Below, piece by piece: positions 40,346-51,576 of a stretch of DNA of 64,000 nt. Numbering within the stretch: position 1 is the first letter of the stretch; every line of letters starts with the position of its first letter. Source of the stretch: Pseudomonadota bacterium (GTDB taxonomy: Bacteria > Pseudomonadota > Gammaproteobacteria > Steroidobacterales > Steroidobacteraceae); the NCBI GenBank assembly GCA_021816775.1, contig JAKAXA010000006.1, positions 1-64,000 of the forward strand, in the 5' to 3' direction. The notes below the pieces were generated by a model. The model was not told the origin of the DNA, did not search any database, and worked only from the letters and a program-made list of their open reading frames with translations. Both the position numbers and the translations under genes were made by a program.

Positions 40346-42640
40346 ATGTCGATTGTCTGGGCCCTCTGCCTCCTTCTGGCGCTGCTCGCGGCCTTGATTC
40401 TTTTGCTGCGCATCGAACGTTCCCGACGCCATGAGCGCCAGGCGCTTCAGTCCCTGGCGCAGCAGATCGAGCACCTCCCGCCCGGACGCCCGGCGGCGGC
40501 ATCCGTGGCAAGCCCCGGTGCCGGGGGGGAAGTCGCCGCGCTGGTGAGCGCGCTCAATCACCTGCTCGGCGCGGCGCCGCCCCGCGATGAAGCCCCCGGG
40601 CGCCGCCAGTTTCTCGCCCTCGGCGCGCAGGTTCAGCAGGCGGTGCTGGTACACCGCAACGTCATCGTGTACGCCAATGCCCGCCTGGCCCGGCTGCTCG
40701 GCGCCGATCCGCAGGACCTCATCGGCCGGCCGCTCACCGAGCTGGTGACGCCGGAGTACACCGAGCTGGTCGCCGAGAACATCCGCCGCCACCTGGCGGG
40801 GGAGGCGGCGGCCGAGCGCTACGAGGTCGATCTGCCCGGGGCCGAGGGACTCGTGCGCCTGGAGCTGGCGGTCGCGCCGGTCGAATATGACGGCCGCGCG
40901 CTGCTCGTGACGGGCACGGAAGTGCTCCCGGAGCAGACCTCGAGCGCGCCCCGCGGCGCGGGCGAGACGCAGGATGGGCATCTTGCCGCGCTCGACCTGC
41001 TGTCCGAAGCGGTCGTTGCCACCGACAGCGCCGGCAGCATCACCTATCTGAACGCCGCTGCGGCGCGGCTGATGACGCTATCGCCCGCCCAGGCGCTCGG
41101 CAAGAGCCTCGAGGGCGTGGTGAACCTGATCGAGGACGGCGACCGGCGGCTGCTCGCCGAGCCGATCCGCCAGGCGCTCGGCAGCGGCATCGCGGTCAAT
41201 CTCGGCCGGCGCGCGCTGCTCGTGGCGCGCAATGACGGCAGCGAGCGCTCGATCGAGCTGTCGGCCTCGCCGATCCGCGCAGCGAGCGGGCGCCTGAGCG
41301 GGGCGCTGGTGCTGCTGCACGACGTTTCGGAGCTGCGCGGCATCGCGCGGCAGATGTCCTACCAGGCCACGCACGATGCGCTCACGGGCCTGGTCAACCG
41401 TCCCGAGTTCGAGCGGCGCCTGCAGGAGGCCGCCGAGAGCGGACATCGCGGCGACGGCCAGCACGTGTTGTGTTGCCTCGATCTCGACCGCTTCAAGGTC
41501 GTCAACGACACCAGCGGGCACGTCGCCGGCGACGGCGTGCTGCGCGAGGTGGCCAAGGTGCTGCGCGACGCGGTGCGCGACAGCGACACGGTGGCGCGCC
41601 TCGGCGGCGATGAGTTCGGCATGCTGCTGGTCGGCTGTCCGCTCGAGAAGGCCCGCCAGATCGCCGATGACGTGTGCCGCGCCGTCGCCGATCACCGCTT
41701 CGTGTGGCGCGACAAGATCTTCAATCTCGGCGTGTCGGTCGGTCTGGTGGAAATCTCGCGCGAAAGCGGCGCGCCCGAGGAGCTGCTGATGGCGGCCGAT
41801 TCCGCCTGTTATGTGGCGAAGAAGCGCGGCTCGGGCCGGGTGGCGGTGTATTCGGCGCACGATGAGGCGCTTGCCCGTCACAGCGGCGAGATCCAGTGGC
41901 TGCAGAAGCTGCAGGTCTCGTTGCGCGAGAACCGCTTCCAGCTGTACCAGCAGCCGATCGTGCCCGCCTATGGCGATGACACCGGCGGGCCGGCGATGGA
42001 GGTGTTCGTGCGGCTCGGCGAGGAGGACGGGGAAGAGATCTCCTCGGCGGAGTTCGTGCGCGCCGCCGAGCGCTACCGGCTGATGGGCCTCGTCGACCGC
42101 TGGGTGGTGCAGACGACGCTGGCGGCGCTCGGCCGCGGCGCGCTGCCGGTGCCGCCGCGCCGCTGCGTGGCGATCAATGTCTCCGGCCAGACCCTCGCCG
42201 ATCCCGATTTCCTCGAGTTCGTCGTCGAGTGCCTCGACAGCACCGGGGTGTCGCCCGGTCAGGTGTGCTTCGAGCTCAGCGAGTCGGCCGTGGTGGCCAA
42301 CTTAGAGCACGCGCGCCGCTTCGTCGGGGTGCTGCACGGCATGGGCTGCCGCTTCGCGCTGGATGATTTCGGCTCGGGCGTCGGCTCGTTCTCGAACCTG
42401 CGCAGCCTGCCGATGGATTACCTCAAGATCGACGGGTCGTTCATGCGCAATCTGGCGCGCGACGCGGTGAACCAGGCGATGGTCACGGCGATGATCGAGC
42501 TGGCGCGCAAGCTCAACTTCAAGGTGATCGCCGAGCAGGTCGAGGACAGCGCGGCGATGGAAATGGCGCGGCGCATGGGCATCGATTACCTGCAGGGCTA
42601 CGCCATCGCGCGCCCCAAGCCGCTGCCGCTCGCGGCCTGA
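40346..42640 (+). CDS. Membrane-anchored PAS-PAS-GGDEF-EAL cyclic-di-GMP signalling protein
   Basis: A 764-residue protein with one N-terminal membrane helix (residues about 4 to 22), two PAS domains (about 90 to 190 and 215 to 325), a GGDEF domain with intact GGDEF at about 420 to 424, and an EAL domain from about 520. In the EAL domain the signature reads EVF (about 552 to 554), but the metal-binding Glu is kept, as are NVSGQTL, ELSES, DDFGSG, LKIDG and AEQVE. It could synthesise and hydrolyse cyclic-di-GMP. The architecture resembles Pseudomonas-type regulators. The PAS ligands are unknown; no signal peptide or HAMP domain is seen. Confidence 0.92.
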   Translation: MSIVWALCLLLALLAALILLLRIERSRRHERQALQSLAQQIEHLPPGRPAAASVASPGAGGEVAALVSALNHLLGAAPPRDEAPGRRQFLALGAQVQQAVLVHRNVIVYANARLARLLGADPQDLIGRPLTELVTPEYTELVAENIRRHLAGEAAAERYEVDLPGAEGLVRLELAVAPVEYDGRALLVTGTEVLPEQTSSAPRGAGETQDGHLAALDLLSEAVVATDSAGSITYLNAAAARLMTLSPAQALGKSLEGVVNLIEDGDRRLLAEPIRQALGSGIAVNLGRRALLVARNDGSERSIELSASPIRAASGRLSGALVLLHDVSELRGIARQMSYQATHDALTGLVNRPEFERRLQEAAESGHRGDGQHVLCCLDLDRFKVVNDTSGHVAGDGVLREVAKVLRDAVRDSDTVARLGGDEFGMLLVGCPLEKARQIADDVCRAVADHRFVWRDKIFNLGVSVGLVEISRESGAPEELLMAADSACYVAKKRGSGRVAVYSAHDEALARHSGEIQWLQKLQVSLRENRFQLYQQPIVPAYGDDTGGPAMEVFVRLGEEDGEEISSAEFVRAAERYRLMGLVDRWVVQTTLAALGRGALPVPPRRCVAINVSGQTLADPDFLEFVVECLDSTGVSPGQVCFELSESAVVANLEHARRFVGVLHGMGCRFALDDFGSGVGSFSNLRSLPMDYLKIDGSFMRNLARDAVNQAMVTAMIELARKLNFKVIAEQVEDSAAMEMARRMGIDYLQGYAIARPKPLPLAA

Positions 42641-42649
42641 CGGACCCCG

Positions 42650-43054
42650 CTAGCGCGGCTCGAAACGCAGCGCCGCGCCGTTGATGCAGTAGCGTTGTCC
42701 GGTGGGCGGCGGCCCGTCGGGGAACACATGGCCGAGATGCCCGCCGCAGCGCGCGCAATGCACCTCGGTGCGCCGCATCAGCAGGCCGCGGTCCTCGCGC
42801 GTGCCGAGCGCCGCGGGCAGGGGCGCGAAGAAACTCGGCCAGCCGGTGCCGCTTTCAAACTTCGCCTCCGATGAAAACAACTCCTGCGCGCACCCGGCGC
42901 AGACGAACACTCCGGCGCGGTGCTCGGAATTCAACTCGCTGGTGCCGGCACGCTCGGTGCCGTGTCTGCGCAGCACGCGGTATTGGTCCCGCGTGAGCGC
43001 TTGGCGCCACTCATCGTCGGTCTTGGTCACGGGAAACTGTTCTGCTGATCGCAC
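42650..43054 (-). CDS. msrB: Peptide-methionine (R)-S-oxide reductase
   Basis: Reduces methionine-R-sulfoxide in proteins. The core of about 125 residues has the zinc-binding Cys pairs CAGC and CARC, SGTGWPSFFAPL, GHLGHVFPDGP and RYCINGAALRF with the catalytic Cys. The start is uncertain: GTG at 43054 gives 134 residues; another GTG at 43030 would be shorter, and the frame is open further upstream. A perfect palindrome lies 43 nt before the chosen start. Confidence 0.92.
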   Translation of the reverse strand: MRSAEQFPVTKTDDEWRQALTRDQYRVLRRHGTERAGTSELNSEHRAGVFVCAGCAQELFSSEAKFESGTGWPSFFAPLPAALGTREDRGLLMRRTEVHCARCGGHLGHVFPDGPPPTGQRYCINGAALRFEPR

Positions 43055-43090
43055 GGAATCGCCCCAGGGTGCTGTCGCCGCCGCATGCTG

Positions 43091-43111
43091 GTAACAGTAA
43101 CAGTCTGTTAC
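43091..43111. promoter_or_regulatory. Palindromic operator candidate upstream of msrB
   Basis: GTAACAG-T-CTGTTAC at 43097 to 43111 is a perfect 7-bp inverted repeat around a single base, preceded by a direct copy GTAACA at 43091. The size suits a TetR-type repressor dimer. It sits in the 320-nt gap between msrB (-) and the small gene at 43376 (+); no regulator gene is nearby. Confidence 0.5.
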
Positions 43112-43375
43112 CGATTCGTCGAGACGTTCACGCGCCGCGCCGGCGCGCTGCCGCGCCGCGCTTGACGTAAATACAACGCTCCGACTCGGCACGTTTGGCT
43201 CTTGCGCATCAAGCGCTTATGGGGCTAGACCGGGTCTCATCGTTCATTCTGTTGGTGCGCACCAACATCACGCGCGGCGCACAATTCCGAAATGCCCGGT
43301 GCAACTTGCCGACGGCCATGGTATGAAGGGCGCCCATTTCCATACGAAAACGAGCGGCAGGGACGCCAGAAGCCT

Positions 43376-43675
43376 ATGCAGCTTGCCCGTCTATGGTGTG
43401 AACATCTGGCCGCAGGCTGTCCCAGCGAGCTCGCCGGAGTCGAGATCGCGGGCAGCGATGCGCGTACCCTCGATGCGGAGATTTCGGCGTGCGTCTGCGC
43501 GCTGATCAGCCGGTCGATGACGGTCGATGAGCGCATCGAGCGGCGCCTGTCGGAAGTCCACCGCGCGCTGATCGGCAAACAGGCCGAGTCCGATGAGCCG
43601 GTCGCAGCGTACTGTGAGCGGCTGAACCGTCTGGTGAGCGCGGTGTTGACGCAGTCGCGCGCCGGCCGCGCCTGA
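43376..43675 (+). CDS. Hypothetical small protein
   Basis: An open frame of 99 residues with no recognised domain. It begins MQLARLWCEHLAAGCPSEL; the rest is acidic and helical, with a segment VDERIERRLSEVHRALIG. A GGGA sequence precedes the ATG at weak spacing; the frame is open 28 codons earlier, and those residues look non-coding. Composition matches neighbouring genes. It may be a real small gene or a spurious frame. Confidence 0.4.
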   Translation: MQLARLWCEHLAAGCPSELAGVEIAGSDARTLDAEISACVCALISRSMTVDERIERRLSEVHRALIGKQAESDEPVAAYCERLNRLVSAVLTQSRAGRA

Positions 43676-43708
43676 GGGACGGCGCGGTCCGCTTCGATCC
43701 GCGGGGGG

Positions 43709-43741
43709 CGCCTGCGGCCGCGTGTCTCGCGGCCGCAGGCG
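43709..43741. terminator. GC-rich hairpin between convergent genes
   Basis: A 13-bp stem (core GCCTGCGGCCGC / GCGGCCGCAGGC) with a 7-nt loop sits between the small + gene and the end of hppA. There is no T-run on either side, so it is a weak or Rho-assisted terminator at best. Confidence 0.45.
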
Positions 43742-43755
43742 TGTTCCGTTGCGCC

Positions 43756-45816
<2,061 letters not shown>

Positions 45817-45918
45817 CAGTCTGTCTCCCCCTGGAAGGAACTCCGAATGGAACCGCGAACTACGAAGCGCCGACCGCGCGGCTCGCGGCAGCCGCGCAGG
45901 CACTGCATTGGCGCACCG

Positions 45919-47190
45919 TCAGATGTTGAATGTCGTCTTCAGCTTGCGTCGCACCGGCGCGCCCTTGATGCGCACGTAATCCGGCAGGCCGTCACGGTAG
46001 GCCGGATACGCCTCCCCCGCAATCAGCGGCTCGAGATAGCGCCGGCAGGCCGGGGTGATGCCGAACCCGTCGGCGCTGATGTATTCGCGCGGGACTTTCT
46101 TCTCGCGATTGGCGACCTCGGCGAGCGGCACGTGGCCGATGGTCCATTGATAGGGCTTCGCGCGCTTGCGCACGATGGTCGGCATCACTGCGTTGACCCC
46201 TTTGACACCGAGTTCCACGGCCGCCTTGCCGACGGCATAAGCCTGCTCGACGTCGACCTCCGAGGCGATGTGCCGCGCGGCGCGCTGCAGGTAATCGGCC
46301 ACCGCCCAGTGGTGCTTGTACCCGTGGCGCTGGCGGATCATGTCGGCAATCACCGGCGCGACGCCCCCGAGCTGGGCGTGGCCGAAGGCGTCCCGCGTGC
46401 CCGCCTCGGCCAGGAACCGCCCATCGGCGTAGGCGGCTCCCTCGGAGACGACCACGACGCAGTAGCCGTAGTCGGTGACGCACTGCTTGACCCGCTCGAG
46501 GAAGCGCTCGGGCTCGAAGGCAATCTCCGGAAACAGGATGATGTGCGGCGGCTCGCCCCGCTTGCGCCCGGCGAGCCCTGCGGCCGAGGCGATCCAGCCG
46601 GCATGCCGTCCCATGACCTCGAACACGAATACCTTGGTCGAGGTGCGCGCCATGGAGGCCACATCGAGCGCCGCCTCGCGGGTCGAGACGGCGATGTACT
46701 TCGCCACCGAGCCGAATCCCGGGCAGCAGTCGGTGTGCGGCAGGTCGTTGTCGACGGTCTTCGGCACGCCCACGCAGATCACCGGATAGCCGAGCGACGC
46801 GCCGATCTGCGAGACCTTGAGCGCGGTGTCCATCGAGTCGTTGCCGCCGTTGTAGAAGAAGTAGCCGATGTCGTGCGCGCGGAACACTTCGATGAGCCGC
46901 TCGTACTCGGCGCGGTTGTGCTCGATGCTCTTCAGCTTGAATCGGGCCGAGCCGAACGCCCCGCCCGGGGTATGCCTGAGCGCGCGGATCGTCGCGGCGC
47001 TTTCGCGGCCGACGTCGATCAGGTCCTCGGTGAGCGCGCCGATGATGCCGTCGCGGCCGACGTAGATCCTGCCGATGTGCCGCTGGTGGCGCAGCGCCGT
47101 TTCGATGACCCCGCACGCCGAGGCATTGATGACGGCCGAGACGCCGCCCGATTGGGCATACAAGGCATTTTTTTTCGGGGTAGGCTTCAT
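45919..47190 (-). CDS. Pyrophosphate-dependent 6-phosphofructokinase
   Basis: Phosphorylates fructose 6-phosphate with PPi, reversibly. The 423-residue protein has the N-terminal LYAQSGGVSAVINA, then GGNDSMDTA at about 115 to 123, where Asp 118 corresponds to the Asp that blocks ATP use (ATP enzymes have Gly). PKTVDNDL is the catalytic loop, and VMGRHAGWIA the substrate motif. Family length fits. In methanotrophs the PPi-PFK is encoded beside an H+-pyrophosphatase, as here. The ATG at 47190 gives the expected N-terminus; upstream open frame is ignored. Confidence 0.92.
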   Translation of the reverse strand: MKPTPKKNALYAQSGGVSAVINASACGVIETALRHQRHIGRIYVGRDGIIGALTEDLIDVGRESAATIRALRHTPGGAFGSARFKLKSIEHNRAEYERLIEVFRAHDIGYFFYNGGNDSMDTALKVSQIGASLGYPVICVGVPKTVDNDLPHTDCCPGFGSVAKYIAVSTREAALDVASMARTSTKVFVFEVMGRHAGWIASAAGLAGRKRGEPPHIILFPEIAFEPERFLERVKQCVTDYGYCVVVVSEGAAYADGRFLAEAGTRDAFGHAQLGGVAPVIADMIRQRHGYKHHWAVADYLQRAARHIASEVDVEQAYAVGKAAVELGVKGVNAVMPTIVRKRAKPYQWTIGHVPLAEVANREKKVPREYISADGFGITPACRRYLEPLIAGEAYPAYRDGLPDYVRIKGAPVRRKLKTTFNI

Positions 47191-47288
47191 CGCATGGGGC
47201 GCGCCGGGCGCATGTTGCCAGGTCAGCGGCAAGGATAGCGCAGCGCCGCGCCTCACGCCCGGGGGTCGGTGCGCCGGAGCGCCCCGGT

Positions 47289-47317
47289 TTGACCGTCCTG
47301 GCGCGCCCCGGTATGGT
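47289..47317 (+). promoter_or_regulatory. Sigma-70 type promoter of adk
   Basis: TTGACC (47289 to 47294) and TATGGT (47312 to 47317) are 17 nt apart, 32 nt before the adk ATG. This is among the better promoter matches of the window. Confidence 0.55.
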
Positions 47318-47349
47318 GCAAGACCTTTCGCACTAAAATAGTCATACTC

Positions 47350-48006
47350 ATGCGCATCGTCCTGTTGGGGGCTCCGGGCTCGGGTAAGGGCACTCAATCT
47401 CAGCGCCTGGTCGAGCGGTTCCGCATTCCGCAGGTCTCCACCGGCGATCTGTTGCGCGCCGCCGTCGCCCGGGGCACGGCCCTGGGGATGCAGGCCAAGG
47501 ATGCGATGGACGCGGGGCGGCTGGTCGCCGATGAGATCGTGCTCGACATGATCCGCGAGCGCCTCGGCGAGCCCGACACCCGCAAGGGATTCATTCTCGA
47601 CGGTTTCCCGCGCAATCTTGCCCAGGCTCGCGCCCTGGATGGCCTGCTCGCGCAGATCGGCCAGCCGCTCGATGCGGTCCTGCAGATGAACGTCGATTAC
47701 GCTGAGCTCTCGCGGCGCATTGCCGGGCGGCGGACCTGCAGCGACTGCGGCTGGGTGGTCAATCTGCTGACCTCCGCGTCCGAGGTCCCCGAGCCGCAAC
47801 GGTGTCCCAAGACCGGCCAGCCGCACCGGCTGATCCAGCGCCCGGACGACAACGAGGCGACGGTCGCCGAGCGGCTGCGGGTCTACGAGGAGCAGACCCG
47901 CCCGCTGGTCGATTACTACCGCCGGCAGGGGCTGCTGCGCAGCATCGACGCCGAAGGTGACGTGGCCACCGTGTCGGCCCGCGTCGAGCAGGCGCTGTCA
48001 CGCTGA
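47350..48006 (+). CDS. adk: Adenylate kinase
   Basis: Interconverts ATP + AMP and two ADP. The 218-residue protein has the P-loop GAPGSGKGT (residues 7 to 15), STGDLLRAA (AMP site), FILDGFPRNLAQA and the LID domain. The LID is odd: it has Cys 130, Cys 133, Cys 152 and then Thr 155, so three of the four ligands of zinc-type adenylate kinases are present and the fourth is the Thr of the E. coli-type hydrogen-bond network. It is divergent from the PPi-PFK gene by 159 nt. Confidence 0.97.
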   Translation: MRIVLLGAPGSGKGTQSQRLVERFRIPQVSTGDLLRAAVARGTALGMQAKDAMDAGRLVADEIVLDMIRERLGEPDTRKGFILDGFPRNLAQARALDGLLAQIGQPLDAVLQMNVDYAELSRRIAGRRTCSDCGWVVNLLTSASEVPEPQRCPKTGQPHRLIQRPDDNEATVAERLRVYEEQTRPLVDYYRRQGLLRSIDAEGDVATVSARVEQALSR

Positions 48007-48030
48007 AGGCGCCGCCCGCGGCTCGGGCGC

Positions 48031-49104
48031 TCACAGCGCCGCGAGCAGCTTCTCCCCGAGGACCGTCCGGCGCCAGCCGGTGAGCACCGGCGTGTCCCGG
48101 CCCCCGGCGGCGAGCTGTTCCAGATCCCGCCGGGTGGCGAGCACCTCCGGGCTCATCCCGAGCTCGGCGGCCGCCTCCCGCTGGATCGCGCCGAGTTTCT
48201 TCAGCAGCGCGCTCTGCTGCGGATCCGGCCTCGGCCGGCTCACCGCCGGCGCCGGCTCGGGAACCTCCGCCGCGCGCACGCATTCGAGCAGCTGCGCCCC
48301 GCACCGCTCGATCAGGCCCGGCGGCATGCCCTCGATGGCGCCGAGCGCCGCGCTCGTGCGCGGCACGCGCAGCACGATCTCGCGCACCAGCCCATCCTCC
48401 AGGATCCATCCGCGCGGGCGGTTGCGCTCGAGCGCCCGGCGCTCGCGCCAGGCCGCCAGCGCCGCGAGCAGCCGCTGGCGCCCCGGATCGAGACCCGCGA
48501 GCCCCTTCACGCGTCGCCACGCCTGATCCGGGTCCACGCTGAGGGCGGCCGGGTCCTCGAGCGCGGCGAGCTCCTCGGTGAGCCAGCTCAGGCGGCCGAG
48601 CCGCTCGAGGCGCTCCTCGAGCGCCGCCTTCACCGGCAGCAGATGCCGCACGTCATCGAGCGCATACTCGATCTGCTCGGCCGACAGCGGCCGGCGTGAC
48701 CAGTCGGTGCGCGTGTGCGCCTTGGCGAGCTCGTGCCCGAGCAGCCGGCGCACGAGCTCGGCGTAGCCGATCTGCGCCGGCTCTCCGGCGAGCGCGGCGG
48801 CGAGCTGGGTGTCGAATAGCGGCCGGACCGCTCCCACCACCGGCACCAGTACCTCGAGGTCCTGCCGTGAGGCGTGCAGCACTTTGACCGCCGGCGCGGC
48901 GATGGCCGCGCCCAGCCCCGCCAGGTCCGGTACCGCGAGCGGATCGACGCATGCGGCCCCTTCGGCCCACGAGAGCTGCAGCAGGCAGAGCTTGGCGTGA
49001 TAGGTGCGTTCGCGCAGGAACTCGGTGTCGAGTCCGATGGCCGGCTGGGCCGCGAGGCGCGTGGCGATTGCGTTGACGGCGTCGGGTGTTGCGGCTGGGT
49101 GCAA
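48031..49104 (-). CDS. rnd: Ribonuclease D
   Basis: 3'-5' exoribonuclease that trims tRNA ends. The 357-residue protein has the DEDD nuclease motifs: GLDTEFLRE (Asp and Glu), LHASRQDLEVL (Asp), and the third motif region AEQIEYALDDVRHLL (Tyr-x3-Asp). HRDC-like helical domains follow (RLLAALAAWRERRALERNRPRG and a second one near the end). The TTG at 49104 is the chosen start. It is divergent from mpl by 32 nt. Confidence 0.93.
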   Translation of the reverse strand: MHPAATPDAVNAIATRLAAQPAIGLDTEFLRERTYHAKLCLLQLSWAEGAACVDPLAVPDLAGLGAAIAAPAVKVLHASRQDLEVLVPVVGAVRPLFDTQLAAALAGEPAQIGYAELVRRLLGHELAKAHTRTDWSRRPLSAEQIEYALDDVRHLLPVKAALEERLERLGRLSWLTEELAALEDPAALSVDPDQAWRRVKGLAGLDPGRQRLLAALAAWRERRALERNRPRGWILEDGLVREIVLRVPRTSAALGAIEGMPPGLIERCGAQLLECVRAAEVPEPAPAVSRPRPDPQQSALLKKLGAIQREAAAELGMSPEVLATRRDLEQLAAGGRDTPVLTGWRRTVLGEKLLAAL

Positions 49105-49136
49105 GGGCGTGCTGACCGGTACAATGGACGACCATT

Positions 49137-50519
49137 ATGCACGTTCACGTTCTCGGGGTTTGCGGCACGTTCATGGGCGGGGTCGCCGCGCTCGCGCGCG
49201 CCGCCGGGCATCGGGTGACCGGCTCGGACCAGAACGTCTACCCGCCGATGAGCACGCAGCTCGCCGCGCTCGGCATCGAGCTGATCGAGGGCTACGCACC
49301 CGAGCAGCTCGAGCCGCGGCCCGACGTGGTGATCGTCGGCAACGTCATGCGCCGCGCAGTGCCGGTCATCGAGGCGCTGCTCGATCGCGGCATCGACTAC
49401 GTGTCCGGTCCGGAGTGGCTGGCGCGCGAGCTGCTGCGGGAGCGCTGGGTGCTCGCGGTCGCCGGCACGCACGGCAAGACCACCACCAGCTCCATGCTGG
49501 CGTGGATCCTCGAGCACGCGGGGCTCGCGCCGGGGTTCCTGATCGGCGGCGTGCCGGCGAATTTCTCGGTGAGCGCGCGGCTCGGCGGCACGTTCTTCGT
49601 GATCGAGGCGGACGAGTACGACACCGCGTTCTTCGACAAGCGGGCGAAATTCGTCCACTACCGGCCGCGCACAGCAATCCTGAACAATCTCGAGTACGAC
49701 CACGCGGACATCTACCCCGACGTCGCCTCGATTCAGCGTCAGTTCCACCATCTGGTGCGCACCGTGCCGGGCAGCGGGCGGATCATCTGGAACGCCGGTG
49801 ACGCGCATCTCAAGGAAACACTCGCCATGGGCTGTTGGACGCCGCTCGAGGGCTTCTCGCGCGCTGCGGCGCCCGAGGTGCACTGGAGCGCCCGGCCGGC
49901 GCACGCCGCGGCCGACTACTCGGCTTTCGAGGTGCTCGAGCGCGGTGCGCCGTGCGGCACGGTCCACTGGGACCTGATGGGCGTGCACAACATGGAGAAC
50001 GCGCTGGCGGCGATCGCCGCGGCGCGCCACGCCGGCGTGCCGGTGCGCGAGTCGATCGAGGCGCTGGGATCGTTCCAGGGCGTGGCGCGGCGCATGCAGC
50101 TGCGCGGCGAAGTCAACGGCGTGCGCGTCTACGACGACTTCGCGCATCATCCCACCGCCATCGCCACGACCGTCGATGGCCTGCGCCGTCGGGTCGGCTC
50201 GGCGCGGATCATCGCGGTGCTCGAGCCACGCTCGAACACCATGCGCATGGGCGTACACCGCGATGTGCTCGCCGGAGCGCTCGCGGGGGCGGACGAGGTC
50301 TGGTTGTACATCCCCGCCGACTTGGGTTGGGACGCGACTGCGGTCCTGACTGCGCTGCGCGGCCGCGCGCACGGCCGCGGGGACGTCAACCTGCTGGCGA
50401 AGGATCTGTCCGCTTCACTGCGACCCGGCGATCACGTGCTGGTCATGAGCAATGGCGGCTTCGGCGGATTGCACGAGAAGCTGCTGGCGGAACTCGCGCG
50501 CAAGACTCCGGTCGCTTAG
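49137..50519 (+). CDS. mpl: UDP-N-acetylmuramate:L-alanyl-gamma-D-glutamyl-meso-diaminopimelate ligase
   Basis: Murein-recycling ligase that reattaches the tripeptide to UDP-MurNAc. The 460-residue protein starts MHVHVLGVCGTFMGGVA, has the Mur-ligase P-loop GTHGKTTTSSM (about residue 110), the central domain with EADEYDTAFFDKRAKF and NNLEYDHADIY, and the C-terminal domain with RRMQLRGEVNGVRVYDDFAHHPTAI-type motifs. Cytoplasmic. Its last 4 nt overlap the CPBP gene convergently. Also marks the organism as one that recycles peptidoglycan. Confidence 0.96.
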   Translation: MHVHVLGVCGTFMGGVAALARAAGHRVTGSDQNVYPPMSTQLAALGIELIEGYAPEQLEPRPDVVIVGNVMRRAVPVIEALLDRGIDYVSGPEWLARELLRERWVLAVAGTHGKTTTSSMLAWILEHAGLAPGFLIGGVPANFSVSARLGGTFFVIEADEYDTAFFDKRAKFVHYRPRTAILNNLEYDHADIYPDVASIQRQFHHLVRTVPGSGRIIWNAGDAHLKETLAMGCWTPLEGFSRAAAPEVHWSARPAHAAADYSAFEVLERGAPCGTVHWDLMGVHNMENALAAIAAARHAGVPVRESIEALGSFQGVARRMQLRGEVNGVRVYDDFAHHPTAIATTVDGLRRRVGSARIIAVLEPRSNTMRMGVHRDVLAGALAGADEVWLYIPADLGWDATAVLTALRGRAHGRGDVNLLAKDLSASLRPGDHVLVMSNGGFGGLHEKLLAELARKTPVA

Positions 50520-51415
50520 GCGGCTGCCGTGGATGGCGGGCGGCGCGTGCGGGCGCGGTAGAAGCGAGCGAGTCCCCAGCCGAGCGGCACGGTCCAGGCG
50601 AGCACCAGCCAGCCGGTGAATCCATCGTGGCGGCTGAGCAGCCATTGCAGCGGCGCCGCGCGGTTGGGCTGCGAGAGCGCGTGCACCACGAGCATCACCC
50701 ATACCCAGCCGGCATGCAGCCCCATGCTGGCGGCGGTGTTGCCCGTGATGGAGCGGACCAGGGCGAGCACCGCGCCCACCGCCGTGAGACAGAGGAAGGC
50801 GTCGGCGATGCCGAGCGGATGATTGAACTCGCGCAGCGTCCCGCCGAGCAGCGCCACGCCGCTCCACGCGTTGACCCGCGCGGGCGGAATGTGAAAGACG
50901 CCGAGGAAGTGCGTGAACGCGAAGACGATCGAAGTGAGCACGATTGCGGCGAGGATGCCGGACTCGCGCTCGATGGCGGTGAACATCGCCCCGCGCAGTG
51001 CGGTCTCCTCGATCAGGCCAACCGCCAGTCCGCTCAAGAGCCGCTTGCCGATCAGCGCCGCGAGCGCCCCGGCGCCGTAGCGGGAGGCCTGCTGCCAGTC
51101 GAGCAGGCCGAGCGCCGCCATGCTCGCGACCACCGCGCACATGGTGAGCGCGCCGATCGCGAGCGCCAGCGCGAGTTCGCGCAGATAAATGCGCCGCGGG
51201 GAGGCGAAGCCGAGGCTCGCGCGGTCCGCGAGCCGCAGCCGCCGGGCGATCAGCACGAATCCCACCAGAAATCCCAGCATGCCGATCCGTTCGCCGATGC
51301 GGTGAAACGGGAAACTGAAATGCGGATGCAGCAACAGCCAGGCCGGATAGGTGAAGGCGGCCATGCAGGCGAGACTGAAGACGATCAGCAGTACGAACCA
51401 GGCGAAGGCGCGCAT
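50516..51415 (-). CDS. CPBP family intramembrane metalloprotease-like protein
   Basis: A 299-residue polytopic membrane protein with about eight hydrophobic segments. The CPBP motifs are present: EETALRG (Glu 136, Glu 137, Arg 141) and FAFTHF with His 169, plus a later LHAGW with a second His. These are the proposed metal ligands of type II CAAX-type proteases. Substrate unknown. The ATG at 51415 starts the first membrane segment; the longer open frame upstream is atypical. It is convergent with mpl. Confidence 0.85.
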   Translation of the reverse strand: MRAFAWFVLLIVFSLACMAAFTYPAWLLLHPHFSFPFHRIGERIGMLGFLVGFVLIARRLRLADRASLGFASPRRIYLRELALALAIGALTMCAVVASMAALGLLDWQQASRYGAGALAALIGKRLLSGLAVGLIEETALRGAMFTAIERESGILAAIVLTSIVFAFTHFLGVFHIPPARVNAWSGVALLGGTLREFNHPLGIADAFLCLTAVGAVLALVRSITGNTAASMGLHAGWVWVMLVVHALSQPNRAAPLQWLLSRHDGFTGWLVLAWTVPLGWGLARFYRARTRRPPSTAAA

Positions 51416-51576
51416 CGTGAGCGGTATCCTCGGTGACAGGCCGGGCACTGTACGGTTGCCGCGCCATGCGAGGCAAATCTGTCGCAACACGCCGTCTGAT
51501 GCGCTGGTCGCGCGGGGAGCGCGCACGGACACTGACCCATGCGCCCGCGCGAGGGCGTATCGCACGGAGAAGTCGC

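Noticed and set aside
41999..42007. EAL domain of the GGDEF-EAL protein as inactive
   Set aside because: The Glu of the signature and the other catalytic motifs remain, so loss of activity cannot be claimed.
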